From positions 1 to 9,596 of the forward strand of contig JASEHG010000066.1 of assembly GCA_030018855.1 (NCBI GenBank): DNA of 9,596 bases, read 5' to 3'. A model generated the notes under the pieces. The model saw only the letters and a list, made by a program, of their open reading frames with translations. It was not told the DNA's origin and did not search any database. Within the stretch, counting starts at the first letter, position 1. Every line of letters begins with the position of its first letter. Of this stretch, positions 1 to 6,440 are shown piece by piece. Origin of the DNA: Candidatus Brocadiaceae bacterium. GTDB taxonomy: Bacteria; Planctomycetota; Brocadiia; Brocadiales; Bathyanammoxibiaceae. Both the position numbers and the translations under genes were made by a program.

Positions 1-14
1 CAGGCGTGGCATTA

Positions 15-20
15 TATACT
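15..20 (+). promoter_or_regulatory. Possible -10 box for the zinc-ribbon gene
   Basis: TATACT lies 21 nt before the preferred ATG at 42. A start point near base 27 would give a leader of about 15 nt carrying the ribosome-binding site. The matching -35 box would fall before the window begins, so this cannot be confirmed. Confidence 0.2.
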
Positions 21-41
21 GAATCTAGAGGAAGGATTACA

Positions 42-218
42 ATGGTTAGCGTTAAATGTCCAGTCTGCCTTGAAGAGCTAGAGATAGAGGATATCCCTGA
101 GGAAGAGACCCACGGTTGCGCCCTCTGCGGGAAGAAGGTCGCCGCCTTTACGTGCCCCCATTGCCTCTCAGAGTTCACCCTGGTGGAACCAGGCATGGCA
201 GAAGTCTGTGAGGTTTAG
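42..218 (+). CDS. Small zinc-ribbon protein (58 aa), function unknown
   Basis: The 58-residue protein contains three CxxC knuckles: Cys6/Cys9 (CPVC), Cys26/Cys29 (CALC) and Cys38/Cys41 (CPHC). This suggests one or two structural zinc sites rather than an enzyme. The middle is acidic and there is no signal peptide or membrane segment, so it is probably cytoplasmic. I chose the ATG at 42 because AGGAAGG precedes it at a good distance. An in-frame ATG at 6 would add 12 residues and has no visible ribosome-binding site, and the frame stays open to the window edge, so an earlier start is not excluded. The gene converges on the flavodiiron gene and their stop codons overlap by four bases. The cysteine spacing is not that of a rubredoxin (CxxCG twice, about 30 residues apart), so I do not propose it as the flavodiiron electron donor. 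Family name not recognised. Confidence 0.7.
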   Translation: MVSVKCPVCLEELEIEDIPEEETHGCALCGKKVAAFTCPHCLSEFTLVEPGMAEVCEV

Positions 219-1426
219 AACTCTCTGGCCAGTCCGCCTAAGGCGGACTTGACCTTCCTTGCAACATTCCTGCCGAGGGCTGATGCCTTTTCTAGGTCTT
301 CCTCTCTGGGAGGGCCTTGCACCTCAAGGGAATCTACTATATCAAAGCCGGCAGGCTGGAGTCTTGCCTTAATCTCTTTGACCGCACCTCCAGCCCAACC
401 GTAAGAACCAAAGACGGCCATCGTCTTCCCCCTGGGTTTTATTGTCTTTATCAGTTCAATAGAAGAGGCCAGCCTGGGATGGACACCGCCGTAGAAGGCT
501 GGTGAGCCAAAGACTATGGCGCTGGAATCCACCAGCTCCTGTACTATATGGGAGACGTCGGCACTGAGCATGTTGTAGGCCACTGCCTCCACCCCCTCCT
601 CCCGTATCGCCGCCACAATAGCCTTCTCAAGCTCGGTAGTACTGCCGTACATAGAGACATAGATTACAACGACCCTTGGCCTTAGCGGCCCAATAGCCCA
701 CCCTCTGTACGCCTGGAGGATTTTATCAGGGTTCCGCCATGCCGGTCCATGGCTTGGGGCTATTATTTTTATATCCAGACCCTCCAGTTTCTCTAGGGCC
801 TTTCTTACCGGATTTAAAAAAATCATCATTATTTCTGCATAGTACCTCTTGGCCTCCGACAGGACGACATCCCCGACCTCATCCTCATAGAGCCTTTCTG
901 ATGCCACATGGGCCCCAAAAAAGTCACAACTGAGCAGTATCTTATCCTCCACGCAATAGGTGAACATCGTCTCCGGCCAGTGGAGCCAGGGGGCGTCTAT
1001 GAACCTGAGGGTTTTATCCCCAAGGGAAAGGGTATCGCCGCCTGCCACCACCTTTACCCTCTCCTCCGGAATATCATAAAAAACCTTCGCCATGCCAAGC
1101 CCCTTTTTAGTGGTAACGAGCTGGGCCTTCCCGGCTATGGACAATAGTTTGGGGAGGGTGCCGGCATGGTCAGGCTCGGCATGGTTCATTACTACGTAAT
1201 CCAGGGCCTCAGGGTCTACTACCTCTGAGACCTTTTTCAGGAGGGTATCGGCAAAGTCAGGACTAACCGTGTCCACCAGGGCGATCCTGCCCTTTCCTTT
1301 AATGAGGTAGGAGTTGTAGGTGGTGCCGTAAGGGAGGCTCATAAAACTATCAAAGACAGTCCTCTCCCTGTCTACGGCCCCAACCCAGTACACCCCTGGG
1401 ACTATCTCTATGGCCCTTTCTAGCAT
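215..1426 (-). CDS. fprA: Class A flavodiiron protein (O2/NO reductase, FprA/ROO type)
   Basis: A 403-residue cytoplasmic enzyme with two domains. Residues about 1-250 form a metallo-beta-lactamase-like diiron domain: His82, Glu84 and Asp86 in the HxExD motif (His87 follows), His149 in WLHWP, Asp168 and His226 in PSHGP. All the iron ligands expected for the family are present. Residues about 252-395 form a flavodoxin domain with the FMN phosphate loop SMYGSTTE (258-265). There is no C-terminal rubredoxin or flavin reductase module, which makes it class A. The family reduces O2 to water or NO to N2O using electrons from rubredoxin or similar donors. The ATG lies 5 nt after the stop of the upstream diheme cytochrome c gene and has no convincing Shine-Dalgarno sequence, so translation is probably coupled. 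The C-terminal codons contain a perfect palindrome at 231-249. Whether O2 or NO is the preferred substrate cannot be read from the sequence. Confidence 0.93.
   Translation of the reverse strand: MLERAIEIVPGVYWVGAVDRERTVFDSFMSLPYGTTYNSYLIKGKGRIALVDTVSPDFADTLLKKVSEVVDPEALDYVVMNHAEPDHAGTLPKLLSIAGKAQLVTTKKGLGMAKVFYDIPEERVKVVAGGDTLSLGDKTLRFIDAPWLHWPETMFTYCVEDKILLSCDFFGAHVASERLYEDEVGDVVLSEAKRYYAEIMMIFLNPVRKALEKLEGLDIKIIAPSHGPAWRNPDKILQAYRGWAIGPLRPRVVVIYVSMYGSTTELEKAIVAAIREEGVEAVAYNMLSADVSHIVQELVDSSAIVFGSPAFYGGVHPRLASSIELIKTIKPRGKTMAVFGSYGWAGGAVKEIKARLQPAGFDIVDSLEVQGPPREEDLEKASALGRNVARKVKSALGGLAREF
231..249. repeat. Perfect palindrome inside the fprA 3' end
   Basis: AGTCCGCCTAAGGCGGACT has two 9-bp arms around a single central base. 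It encodes Ser-Ala-Leu-Gly-Gly-Leu near the C-terminus of the flavodiiron protein. It begins 13 nt after the stop of the convergent zinc-ribbon gene, so as RNA it could act as a 3'-end hairpin for that transcript, although no T-tract follows. The core TCCGCC/GGCGGA recurs in the palindrome at 9007-9023. Confidence 0.55.
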
Positions 1427-1431
1427 GTTAG

Positions 1432-2166
1432 TTAGAAGGTGTTCATGAAGTCTATCACTGCCTCTACATCCATGAAGGGCACCTCAGAAAAGGCAGGCAT
1501 CTCCGTCTTTCTACCGTGATGGACTGCAGGAGTGGTAATGCAGATGCGGACCCAGTCGTACTTGTATTTCTTGGTAATACCTATCAGTGCTGGGCCAGTA
1601 ACGCCCCCTTCTCCCTTTAAGCCGTGGCACTGCAAACACCCTAACTTATTCCAGAGCCTTTTGCCCCTCTCTATCCTCTCCTGGTTCTCACGGCCGGGGA
1701 CGAAGGTGGCAAGAAAATTAATGACATCTCTTACCTCATCGGCCTGTAGCTCAGTAAAGGCTGGCATCAACGGCTTGGGACCATGAGAAATAGCCGAGTT
1801 AGTCACACTTAGTACAAGAAATTCCTCCCCATACTTCAGTGTTACTCCTTTTAAAGCCGGCCCTTTGCCTCCCTGCCCTTCCTCCCCGTGGCATTCTATG
1901 CAGCCCTTGCTTGAATATACCTTTTTACCCCTTTCTATAGACTCCCTTTGCAGGAGTTCCAACTCTACCATCTCCGGTGGTATCCTCTCCCGAAGGGCCT
2001 TCTCCAGTGCCTCTATCTTTACCTTCTGGCCTTCTATTATCTCTTGCTGTTTCTTGATTTGTTCCCTGGTTTCATCTAACTGCCTTTTTAACTCCTCTGT
2101 TGGCTGGGCGGACAGTGTGCCCGTGGAGAAGAGGAATACAAGGAATAAACCTATCGTGCGTGCCAT
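1432..2166 (-). CDS. Exported diheme cytochrome c with N-terminal coiled coil
   Basis: A 244-residue protein. Residues 1-20 form a Sec signal peptide, with likely cleavage at LSA|Q. Residues about 23-60 are a charged heptad-like stretch rich in Glu, Lys, Gln and Ile, probably a coiled coil for oligomerisation or docking. Two tandem class I cytochrome c domains follow. The first has C89-x-x-C92-H93 and probable distal Met134 (LMPAF). The second has C177-x-x-C180-H181 and probable Met223 (EMPAF). Both repeat the pattern CHG.xGxGG..GPAL, which indicates an internal duplication. The ATG is preceded by a strong AGGAGG. It is cotranscribed with the flavodiiron gene 5 nt downstream. It is likely an electron carrier in the anammoxosome or periplasm; its partners are unknown. 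Similar proteins serve as soluble electron shuttles or as oxidase and reductase subunits, but nothing here assigns a specific role. Confidence 0.9.
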   Translation of the reverse strand: MARTIGLFLVFLFSTGTLSAQPTEELKRQLDETREQIKKQQEIIEGQKVKIEALEKALRERIPPEMVELELLQRESIERGKKVYSSKGCIECHGEEGQGGKGPALKGVTLKYGEEFLVLSVTNSAISHGPKPLMPAFTELQADEVRDVINFLATFVPGRENQERIERGKRLWNKLGCLQCHGLKGEGGVTGPALIGITKKYKYDWVRICITTPAVHHGRKTEMPAFSEVPFMDVEAVIDFMNTF

Positions 2167-2224
2167 TGAAAACCCTCCTGTCCAAAGTAATCCAAGCTAT
2201 TCCCCCAACCCGAAAACAATTTTT

Positions 2225-2254
2225 GGTAGGGGCACGGCGCGCCATGCCCCTACC
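2225..2254. repeat. Palindromic hairpin just after trpA; dispersed repeat or weak terminator
   Basis: The 10-bp arms GGTAGGGGCA (2225-2234) and TGCCCCTACC (2245-2254) are perfect complements. After one C-A mismatch the stem continues for three G/C pairs. It starts 3 nt after the trpA stop and lies upstream of the diheme cytochrome gene. On the minus strand the stem is followed by AAAAATTGTTTT, a poor T-tract, so it is at best a weak terminator. Arms of the GTAGGGGCA type resemble short palindromic repeats scattered through many bacterial genomes. Confidence 0.6.
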
Positions 2255-2257
2255 GCT

Positions 2258-3067
2258 TTACAACCTCCCCTTTGCCCCGGCCACCAGCCTGGAGGTAAAC
2301 TCCCCCACGGCCTTTATCCTCTCAGTAGCCGGACGGTCTACGTACCGTTCCAGCTCCTTGACGATGGCGCTCCCCACGATTACACCGTCTGCCACCTGTC
2401 CTACGACCCTGGCCTGTTCAGGTGTAGAGACGCCAAAGCCCAGGGCAATCGGCTTATCCGTCATACCTTTTAGTTTCTGTATGTTCTCCCTCATGTCTGG
2501 TGGGAGGGCATCCCTCACCCCTGTAATACCCACCACAGCGATATAGTAAAGAAAACCCTGGGTGCCTTTGGCTATCCTGGACATCCTCTCTGGCGTCGTA
2601 GTAGGGGCAACAAAACAGACTATCTTGAAGTCCTTCTCCTTGGCCGCCAGGTGTACTGCATCGCTCTCCTCTATGGGCAGGTCTGGGATAGTAGCCCCAT
2701 CAAGACCTGCCTCCTTGGCCCTGGCCACAAAATTTTCAGGCGTCCCTTTAAAGACGAGGCTATAGGAGACCATTGCCACAATGGGGATATCCGTCTCTTT
2801 TCGCAGGCCCTTGACACATTCAAATACCTGAGAGACCTTCAGTCCCTTAGAGAGGGCCCTGTAGTAGGAGGCTTGAATTATTGGCCCATCGGCGATGGGG
2901 TCTGAGAAGGGGATACCTAGTTCTATAATATCTGCCCCACGCCTCTCCAGCTCAAGGACAAGACCCCTGGTGGTCTCTAAATCCGGGTCTCCTGCAGTTA
3001 TGAAGGGGATGAAGGCGGGTTCTTTTCTGCGCCTCAGTTCCTGGAATTTCTGGTCAATCCGGTTCAT
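2258..3067 (-). CDS. trpA: Tryptophan synthase alpha subunit
   Basis: A 269-residue TIM-barrel protein of normal family length. TrpA cleaves indole-3-glycerol phosphate to indole and glyceraldehyde 3-phosphate and passes indole through a tunnel to TrpB. The catalytic Glu49 and Asp60 occupy exactly the positions known in the Salmonella enzyme, within the signature ELGIPFSDPIADGP. Loop 6 retains Thr182 in VGITG, but the residues before it are IAVVG rather than the more usual VSxxG. The phosphate-binding parts GFG (210-212) and VGSA (231-234) are present. The ribosome-binding site before the ATG is weak (AAGG about 13 nt upstream). trpB lies upstream on the same strand, but 177 nt away instead of adjacent or overlapping. 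No signal peptide; cytoplasmic. Confidence 0.97.
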   Translation of the reverse strand: MNRIDQKFQELRRRKEPAFIPFITAGDPDLETTRGLVLELERRGADIIELGIPFSDPIADGPIIQASYYRALSKGLKVSQVFECVKGLRKETDIPIVAMVSYSLVFKGTPENFVARAKEAGLDGATIPDLPIEESDAVHLAAKEKDFKIVCFVAPTTTPERMSRIAKGTQGFLYYIAVVGITGVRDALPPDMRENIQKLKGMTDKPIALGFGVSTPEQARVVGQVADGVIVGSAIVKELERYVDRPATERIKAVGEFTSRLVAGAKGRL

Positions 3068-3093
3068 CTTATATCGTGCCTTAGGCAGTTACC

Positions 3094-3125
3094 CTGTGGC
3101 CGTCCACAGATTCCCTTTGGTGGAC
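3094..3125. repeat. Competing inverted repeats before trpA
   Basis: CTGTGG (3094-3099) can pair with CCACAG (3104-3109) across a CCGT loop. Alternatively GTCCAC (3102-3107) can pair with GTGGAC (3120-3125). The two stems use the same CCAC bases, so only one can form at a time. They lie 27 to 58 nt before the trpA start. Regulation is possible, but overlapping palindromic repeats are an equally good explanation. Confidence 0.4.
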
Positions 3126-3175
3126 TCTTGACGGACTCGCTGTGGCGGGATTCGTCTCTGGTAAGTCTTAAGCAC

Positions 3176-3192
3176 ATCCACCCAAGGTGGAT
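3176..3192. repeat. Short palindrome in the trpB-trpA spacer
   Basis: The 7-bp arms ATCCACC and GGTGGAT flank CAA. Its layout resembles the palindromes at 231-249 and 9007-9023, with CCACC/GGTGG in place of CCGCC/GGCGG. Confidence 0.45.
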
Positions 3193-3198
3193 ATACTC

Positions 3199-3220
3199 AT
3201 ATCTTAACGCCTAACTTGTC
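3199..3220. repeat. 22-bp direct repeat, copy 1 (non-coding copy of the trpB 3' end)
   Basis: These 22 bases are identical to 3247-3268, which encode the last residues of TrpB (DKLGVKI). Read on the minus strand, this copy is again in phase with codons for the same C-terminus and would run into a TGA stop. The copies are exactly 48 bp apart and enclose a 26-bp palindromic segment. Confidence 0.85.
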
Positions 3221-3222
3221 TT

Positions 3223-3244
3223 GGCTGGGGGCAGAGCCCCAGCC
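3223..3244. repeat. GC-rich palindrome between the direct repeats
   Basis: The 8-bp arms GGCTGGGG (3223-3230) and CCCCAGCC (3237-3244) flank a six-base loop. It lies immediately after the trpB stop on the minus strand and could form a stable RNA hairpin in the trpBA transcript. No T-tract follows, so it is not a standard terminator. Its placement between two direct repeats suggests an inserted miniature palindrome. Confidence 0.65.
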
Positions 3245-4465
3245 CTATATCTTAACGCCTAACTTGTCCGCTACCTGGAAGGCGTCCTTATCCCCAGTCC
3301 CAGAGAGGCAGACCACTACGAGCTTCTCCTTGCCGAGGGTGGGTGCAAACTTCGTGGTGTAATAGAGGGCATGCGCGGCTTCCAGGGCTGGGATGATGCC
3401 CTCGGAACGTGCACACCTCTGGAAGGCCTCAAGGGCCTCCTGGTCCGTAACGGAGACGTATTGTGCCCTCCCAGTCTCCTTCAGGTAGCTGTGTTCGGGT
3501 CCCACACCCGGGTAATCTAGACCGGCAGACATAGAGTGTACAGGGGAGGTCTGGCCATCCTCATCCTGCAGGACGTAGCTCAGGCTCCCATGGAGGATGC
3601 CGACCTTGCCATAGGAAAGGGTTGCGGCATGTTCCCCCACACCAAGACCTATTCCTCCTGCCTCCACCCCAATCATTTTGACTGTGGTATCGCCTAAAAA
3701 GGGATGGAAGAGGCCGATAGAGTTACTCCCTCCACCTACACATGCCAGCAGGTAATCAGGGAGTCGGCCCTCTTTTTCCAGTATCTGTTCCCTGGTCTCC
3801 TCGCCAATAATGCACTGGAAATCTCGTACCATCATTGGATAAGGATGTGGTCCAACTACGGAGCCTATGATGTAATGGGTATATTTGACGGATGCCATCC
3901 AGTCCCTGAGGGCCTCATTGGTGGCATCCTTCAGTGTACGGGAACCGGTCTTTACTGGTATGACCTTGGTGCCAAGGAGCTTCATGCGGAAGACATTGAG
4001 GGACTGACGGTGCATGTCCTCCTCGCCCATATAGACCTCGCACTCCAGCCCGAACATTGCCGCCGCGGTGGCGGTGGCCACCCCATGCTGTCCGGCCCCA
4101 GTCTCTGCAATTATCCTCTTCTTGCCCATGCGTCTTGCTAACAAGACCTGGCCCATTGTATTGTTTATCTTGTGGGCGCCGGTATGATTTAAATCTTCTC
4201 TCTTAAGATATATTTTGGCCCCGCCCAGTTCCCTGGTCAGCCTCTCGGCAAAATACAGAGGCGAAGGTCTCCCGACGTATTCTCTAAGATAATAATTGAG
4301 TTCTTTTTTAAAATCCTTGTCCTCTTTAGCCTTCAGATACTCATGCTCTAACTGGTCCAGGGCAGGCATCAGGGTCTCAGGGACATACCTACCACCAAAC
4401 TTGCCAAAACGCCCCCGTTCATCGGGCAATATTTGCCTGGTAGAGGGTTTAGCAGTAACTTTCAT
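3245..4465 (-). CDS. trpB: Tryptophan synthase beta subunit (TrpB1 type)
   Basis: A 406-residue PLP enzyme of normal length that condenses indole with L-serine to make tryptophan, working as an alpha2beta2 complex with TrpA. Lys99 in HTGAHK is the PLP Schiff-base lysine. Glu121 in ETGAGQHG is the catalytic acid/base. GGGSNS (244-249) binds the PLP phosphate, and Ser388 in LSGTGDKD contacts the pyridine nitrogen. The N-terminal FGGRYVPETLMPAL block is typical of the TrpA-partnered TrpB1 group. The ATG is preceded by a strong AGGAGG. The last seven codons form one half of a 22-bp direct repeat, and the present TAG stop lies at the junction with the inserted palindrome. No convincing promoter is seen between the upstream hairpin and the start. 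Confidence 0.98.
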   Translation of the reverse strand: MKVTAKPSTRQILPDERGRFGKFGGRYVPETLMPALDQLEHEYLKAKEDKDFKKELNYYLREYVGRPSPLYFAERLTRELGGAKIYLKREDLNHTGAHKINNTMGQVLLARRMGKKRIIAETGAGQHGVATATAAAMFGLECEVYMGEEDMHRQSLNVFRMKLLGTKVIPVKTGSRTLKDATNEALRDWMASVKYTHYIIGSVVGPHPYPMMVRDFQCIIGEETREQILEKEGRLPDYLLACVGGGSNSIGLFHPFLGDTTVKMIGVEAGGIGLGVGEHAATLSYGKVGILHGSLSYVLQDEDGQTSPVHSMSAGLDYPGVGPEHSYLKETGRAQYVSVTDQEALEAFQRCARSEGIIPALEAAHALYYTTKFAPTLGKEKLVVVCLSGTGDKDAFQVADKLGVKI

Positions 4466-4487
4466 TAGTTTCCTCCTATGAACCTTA

Positions 4488-4528
4488 AAACCGAAGGAGG
4501 GTAGCTGAAAAAGCTACCCCCCCGGTTT
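4488..4528 (-). terminator. Hairpin after the octaheme gene, probable terminator
   Basis: The inner stem is GGGTAGCT (4499-4506) with AGCTACCC (4512-4519) around GAAAA. An outer stem pairs AAACCG (4488-4493) with CGGTTT (4523-4528). It begins 25 nt after the octaheme stop. On the minus strand the outer arm ends in TTTT, a short U-run, so termination may be partial and may allow readthrough into trpB. Confidence 0.65.
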
Positions 4529-4553
4529 AACCATCAACTGTCAACAACTTCCT

Positions 4554-6227
4554 TTAATGATGCGTCTCGCTTCCATGTACCTCTGGGATGTGGGCCTCCA
4601 GGCCGGCGTCAGCATTATGCCTGTGGGGTATATCTGTCCTCTTGAACCAGGCCAGATCCACGTCCCCTTCTTTTCTCTTCCAGCCAGCAAGGAGGTCGGT
4701 GTACTCTCCATGCTTCCAGAATTCTTGCGCCTTGAAGTCAACCCCGGCCTTCTGTTCAAGGGCCTTGAACCTCTTCAGACGGCTGGCCTCGGCCTTCACC
4801 TGTATCAGCATGCGGTCCTGTTCAAAGGCACCGCCTGTCCCATAGGTGGCGTTGTAAATGGCCATATGGGCAAGGGCCTTATACACGTTGCCCGTCTGGT
4901 AGCAGATGAACTCTAGGCCCAGTCTCTCCAGTTCAGAGACATTGTAGAACCTCGGGTCTCCTGTGGGCAGTAAACTGAAGGTATAGTGGCCGTACCAGTC
5001 TGGAGCAAGGTCAGTGGGCATGGGGTCACATATCCCCTCAAGGAAGCATCCCACTATGATAGAGGCTGCCTCACGCCACTTGGTAAAGCTCAGTCTTATA
5101 CCATAGTCCATGGCCCTGAGCTGGTCTCTGGCAAAGTTGGGAGAGTGGCAATCCATACACTTCTTTACCCATGCCTCTCTCTTTGCGGCGTGCTTGGGGG
5201 CACCACGGTCCATCTCAAACATGCCCATGTCACTGTACTGGGTACCGAACCTCTGGACGTTGTGGTCCCCATCCTGCATGTGACAGTAGGCACAGGCCGG
5301 TATCCTGTGGTTACCCTTCTTTACAGGCTTTGTCCAGTCTTCAGAGTAGCCCTCTCCCGTGTAGAGTATCCCGTGCATAGAGGTGCTGTACATCTCCCAC
5401 TCCCTGTGGTCCACACCCAGGTGGCAGTACCTGCAGGCATCACCCTTCCTGGACTCTGCGGCATTGAACCTGTGTCTGGTGTGGCAACCATCGCATCTGT
5501 GCTCTGCAATGGCGTGACATGCCTGACATCCATTCACCTCCTCCGGTGGTTTGCCAACATGCCAGGAGAATTCCAGCACGTTTACGGTGAAGGCGTGGGT
5601 GTGAGAACCTAATCCACCACTCCTGTGTCCTGCCGTCTGCTCGGGATGACAGGGCTGACAGGTCTTCCAGGTAGGCATAGCGAGCTTCTGGTGGTCATTA
5701 CCGTGACATGCGTCACAGCCTACTACGGGGAGCTCCTTGCCCACACGTTTCTCTACCTCGGCCGCCTTTTGGGCAATGGCGGTATGGTCCCCTAAACGGT
5801 TATGTCTGGCCTGCTCTTCGGTTGGCCTTGTATTACCATGGGCGCTGGCCTTCCAGTCCTTCACTATGGTGGGGGTCTGAACCGAATGACAGAGGACACA
5901 TTCCTCAGTCTTGTACACCCCTTCCACACTATTTTTGTTCACCCAGTAGTTCTCTGGGTCGTACCATCTTACAACAGGTATGAACTTCAAGAAGGACTTG
6001 TAGGGGCCTCTGCCGTCCACATACTCCGGCGGCACGTAGTTAGAGGTAAGCCCAAAGATGTAAAGGTCCCCCGTATCGCACTTCCCTACTCCCTGCCCAA
6101 AGACCTGGGAGGCCACTTCTTGGAAAGTAGCCGGACCAGGGTCTGCGAAGGCAACATGGCTTTCTAGCAGTACGAATCCCGCCATGGCCAGCAGAACGGT
6201 AAACAATGAACCCTTAAACCTGTTCAT
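4554..6227 (-). CDS. hao: Octaheme hydroxylamine oxidoreductase-family protein (HAO/HDH-like)
   Basis: A 557-residue exported protein with a signal peptide at 1-28 (AFA|D). It has eight CxxCH heme sites, with cysteine pairs at 110/113, 171/174, 190/193, 234/237, 245/248, 265/268, 312/315 and 357/360. By family order the fourth (C234-C237-H238) is the catalytic P460-type heme. Tyr462 in NATYG aligns with the tyrosine that cross-links P460 in oxidative members, as I recall for Kuenenia hydrazine dehydrogenase, so an oxidative role is more likely than a reductive one. Conserved blocks include GCDACHGN.HQKL, GVDHREWE, HNVQR, MDRGAP, CHSPNFAR and DPMP. The substrate (hydroxylamine to NO, or hydrazine to N2) cannot be settled by eye. 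The third heme has plain CxxCH and the heme 1-2 segment is long, which differs from the hydrazine dehydrogenase I remember. The C-terminus is His-rich. An AAGGAG precedes the ATG. It lies 279 nt downstream of hzsA, with its own promoter. Confidence 0.93.
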   Translation of the reverse strand: MNRFKGSLFTVLLAMAGFVLLESHVAFADPGPATFQEVASQVFGQGVGKCDTGDLYIFGLTSNYVPPEYVDGRGPYKSFLKFIPVVRWYDPENYWVNKNSVEGVYKTEECVLCHSVQTPTIVKDWKASAHGNTRPTEEQARHNRLGDHTAIAQKAAEVEKRVGKELPVVGCDACHGNDHQKLAMPTWKTCQPCHPEQTAGHRSGGLGSHTHAFTVNVLEFSWHVGKPPEEVNGCQACHAIAEHRCDGCHTRHRFNAAESRKGDACRYCHLGVDHREWEMYSTSMHGILYTGEGYSEDWTKPVKKGNHRIPACAYCHMQDGDHNVQRFGTQYSDMGMFEMDRGAPKHAAKREAWVKKCMDCHSPNFARDQLRAMDYGIRLSFTKWREAASIIVGCFLEGICDPMPTDLAPDWYGHYTFSLLPTGDPRFYNVSELERLGLEFICYQTGNVYKALAHMAIYNATYGTGGAFEQDRMLIQVKAEASRLKRFKALEQKAGVDFKAQEFWKHGEYTDLLAGWKRKEGDVDLAWFKRTDIPHRHNADAGLEAHIPEVHGSETHH

Positions 6228-6378
6228 GCAGCCTTCTTCTCCTTTCTAAATTAATTTACCCTCAAGACAAATGATTGTCCCATTGTCCTTATTTCTTTTA
6301 CTAGAAGTGTTAATTGTATCAATCCCCCTTTCCCCTTTTTCCCAGTTTCTCCCGATTGCTCCGACCGTTAAAAAGAAG
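6228..6378 (-). other. 5' leader of the octaheme gene
   Basis: Beginning from the predicted start point near 6378, the leader is about 150 nt. Read on the minus strand it contains a purine-rich stretch (about 6325-6355). It also holds a small inverted repeat, GACAA/TTGTC around ATGA (6266-6279), with GGACAAT repeated beside it. No open reading frame or known riboswitch was recognised. Confidence 0.4.
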
Positions 6379-6384
6379 AATGAG

Positions 6385-6412
6385 ATTATACCAACGATAG
6401 AAGCAGTGTCAA
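6385..6412 (-). promoter_or_regulatory. Consensus sigma70-type promoter of the octaheme gene
   Basis: Read on the minus strand, TTGACA (6412-6407) and TATAAT (6390-6385) both match the consensus exactly, with a 16-bp spacer. A run of A residues lies just upstream of the -35 box (complement of 6415-6420), like an UP element. The predicted start is near 6378. The promoter lies between the hzsA terminator and the octaheme ATG and points at the latter. Confidence 0.85.
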
Positions 6413-6440
6413 GATTTTTTTGCTAAACCTTCTCCATTCC

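Larger units (their letters stand above)
3068..3244. other. Repeat-rich trpB-trpA spacer
   Basis: This 177-nt gap has no open reading frame I would support. It holds several inverted repeats, a 22-bp direct repeat shared with the end of trpB, and a GC-rich palindrome, each listed separately. An imperfect hairpin also spans about 3130-3156, with GACG and CGTC at its outer ends and GCG-rich inner arms. Confidence 0.7.

Noticed and set aside
1865..2473. Plus-strand open frame of about 200 codons
   Set aside because: It overlaps trpA and the cytochrome gene antisense, lacks any recognisable domain, and is a codon-bias shadow.
3704..4141. Plus-strand open frame of 145 codons
   Set aside because: It is antisense to the conserved core of trpB, with no family motif or ribosome-binding site.
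4539..4544. TTGACA on the minus strand upstream of trpB, as a -35 box
   Set aside because: At 16-18 bp spacing the -10 position is a G-run within the hairpin, with no TATAAT-like sequence, so no promoter is called.
4986..5612. Plus-strand open frame of 208 codons
   Set aside because: It lies wholly antisense to the octaheme gene. Its Val/His-rich composition mirrors the reverse complement of the heme motifs.
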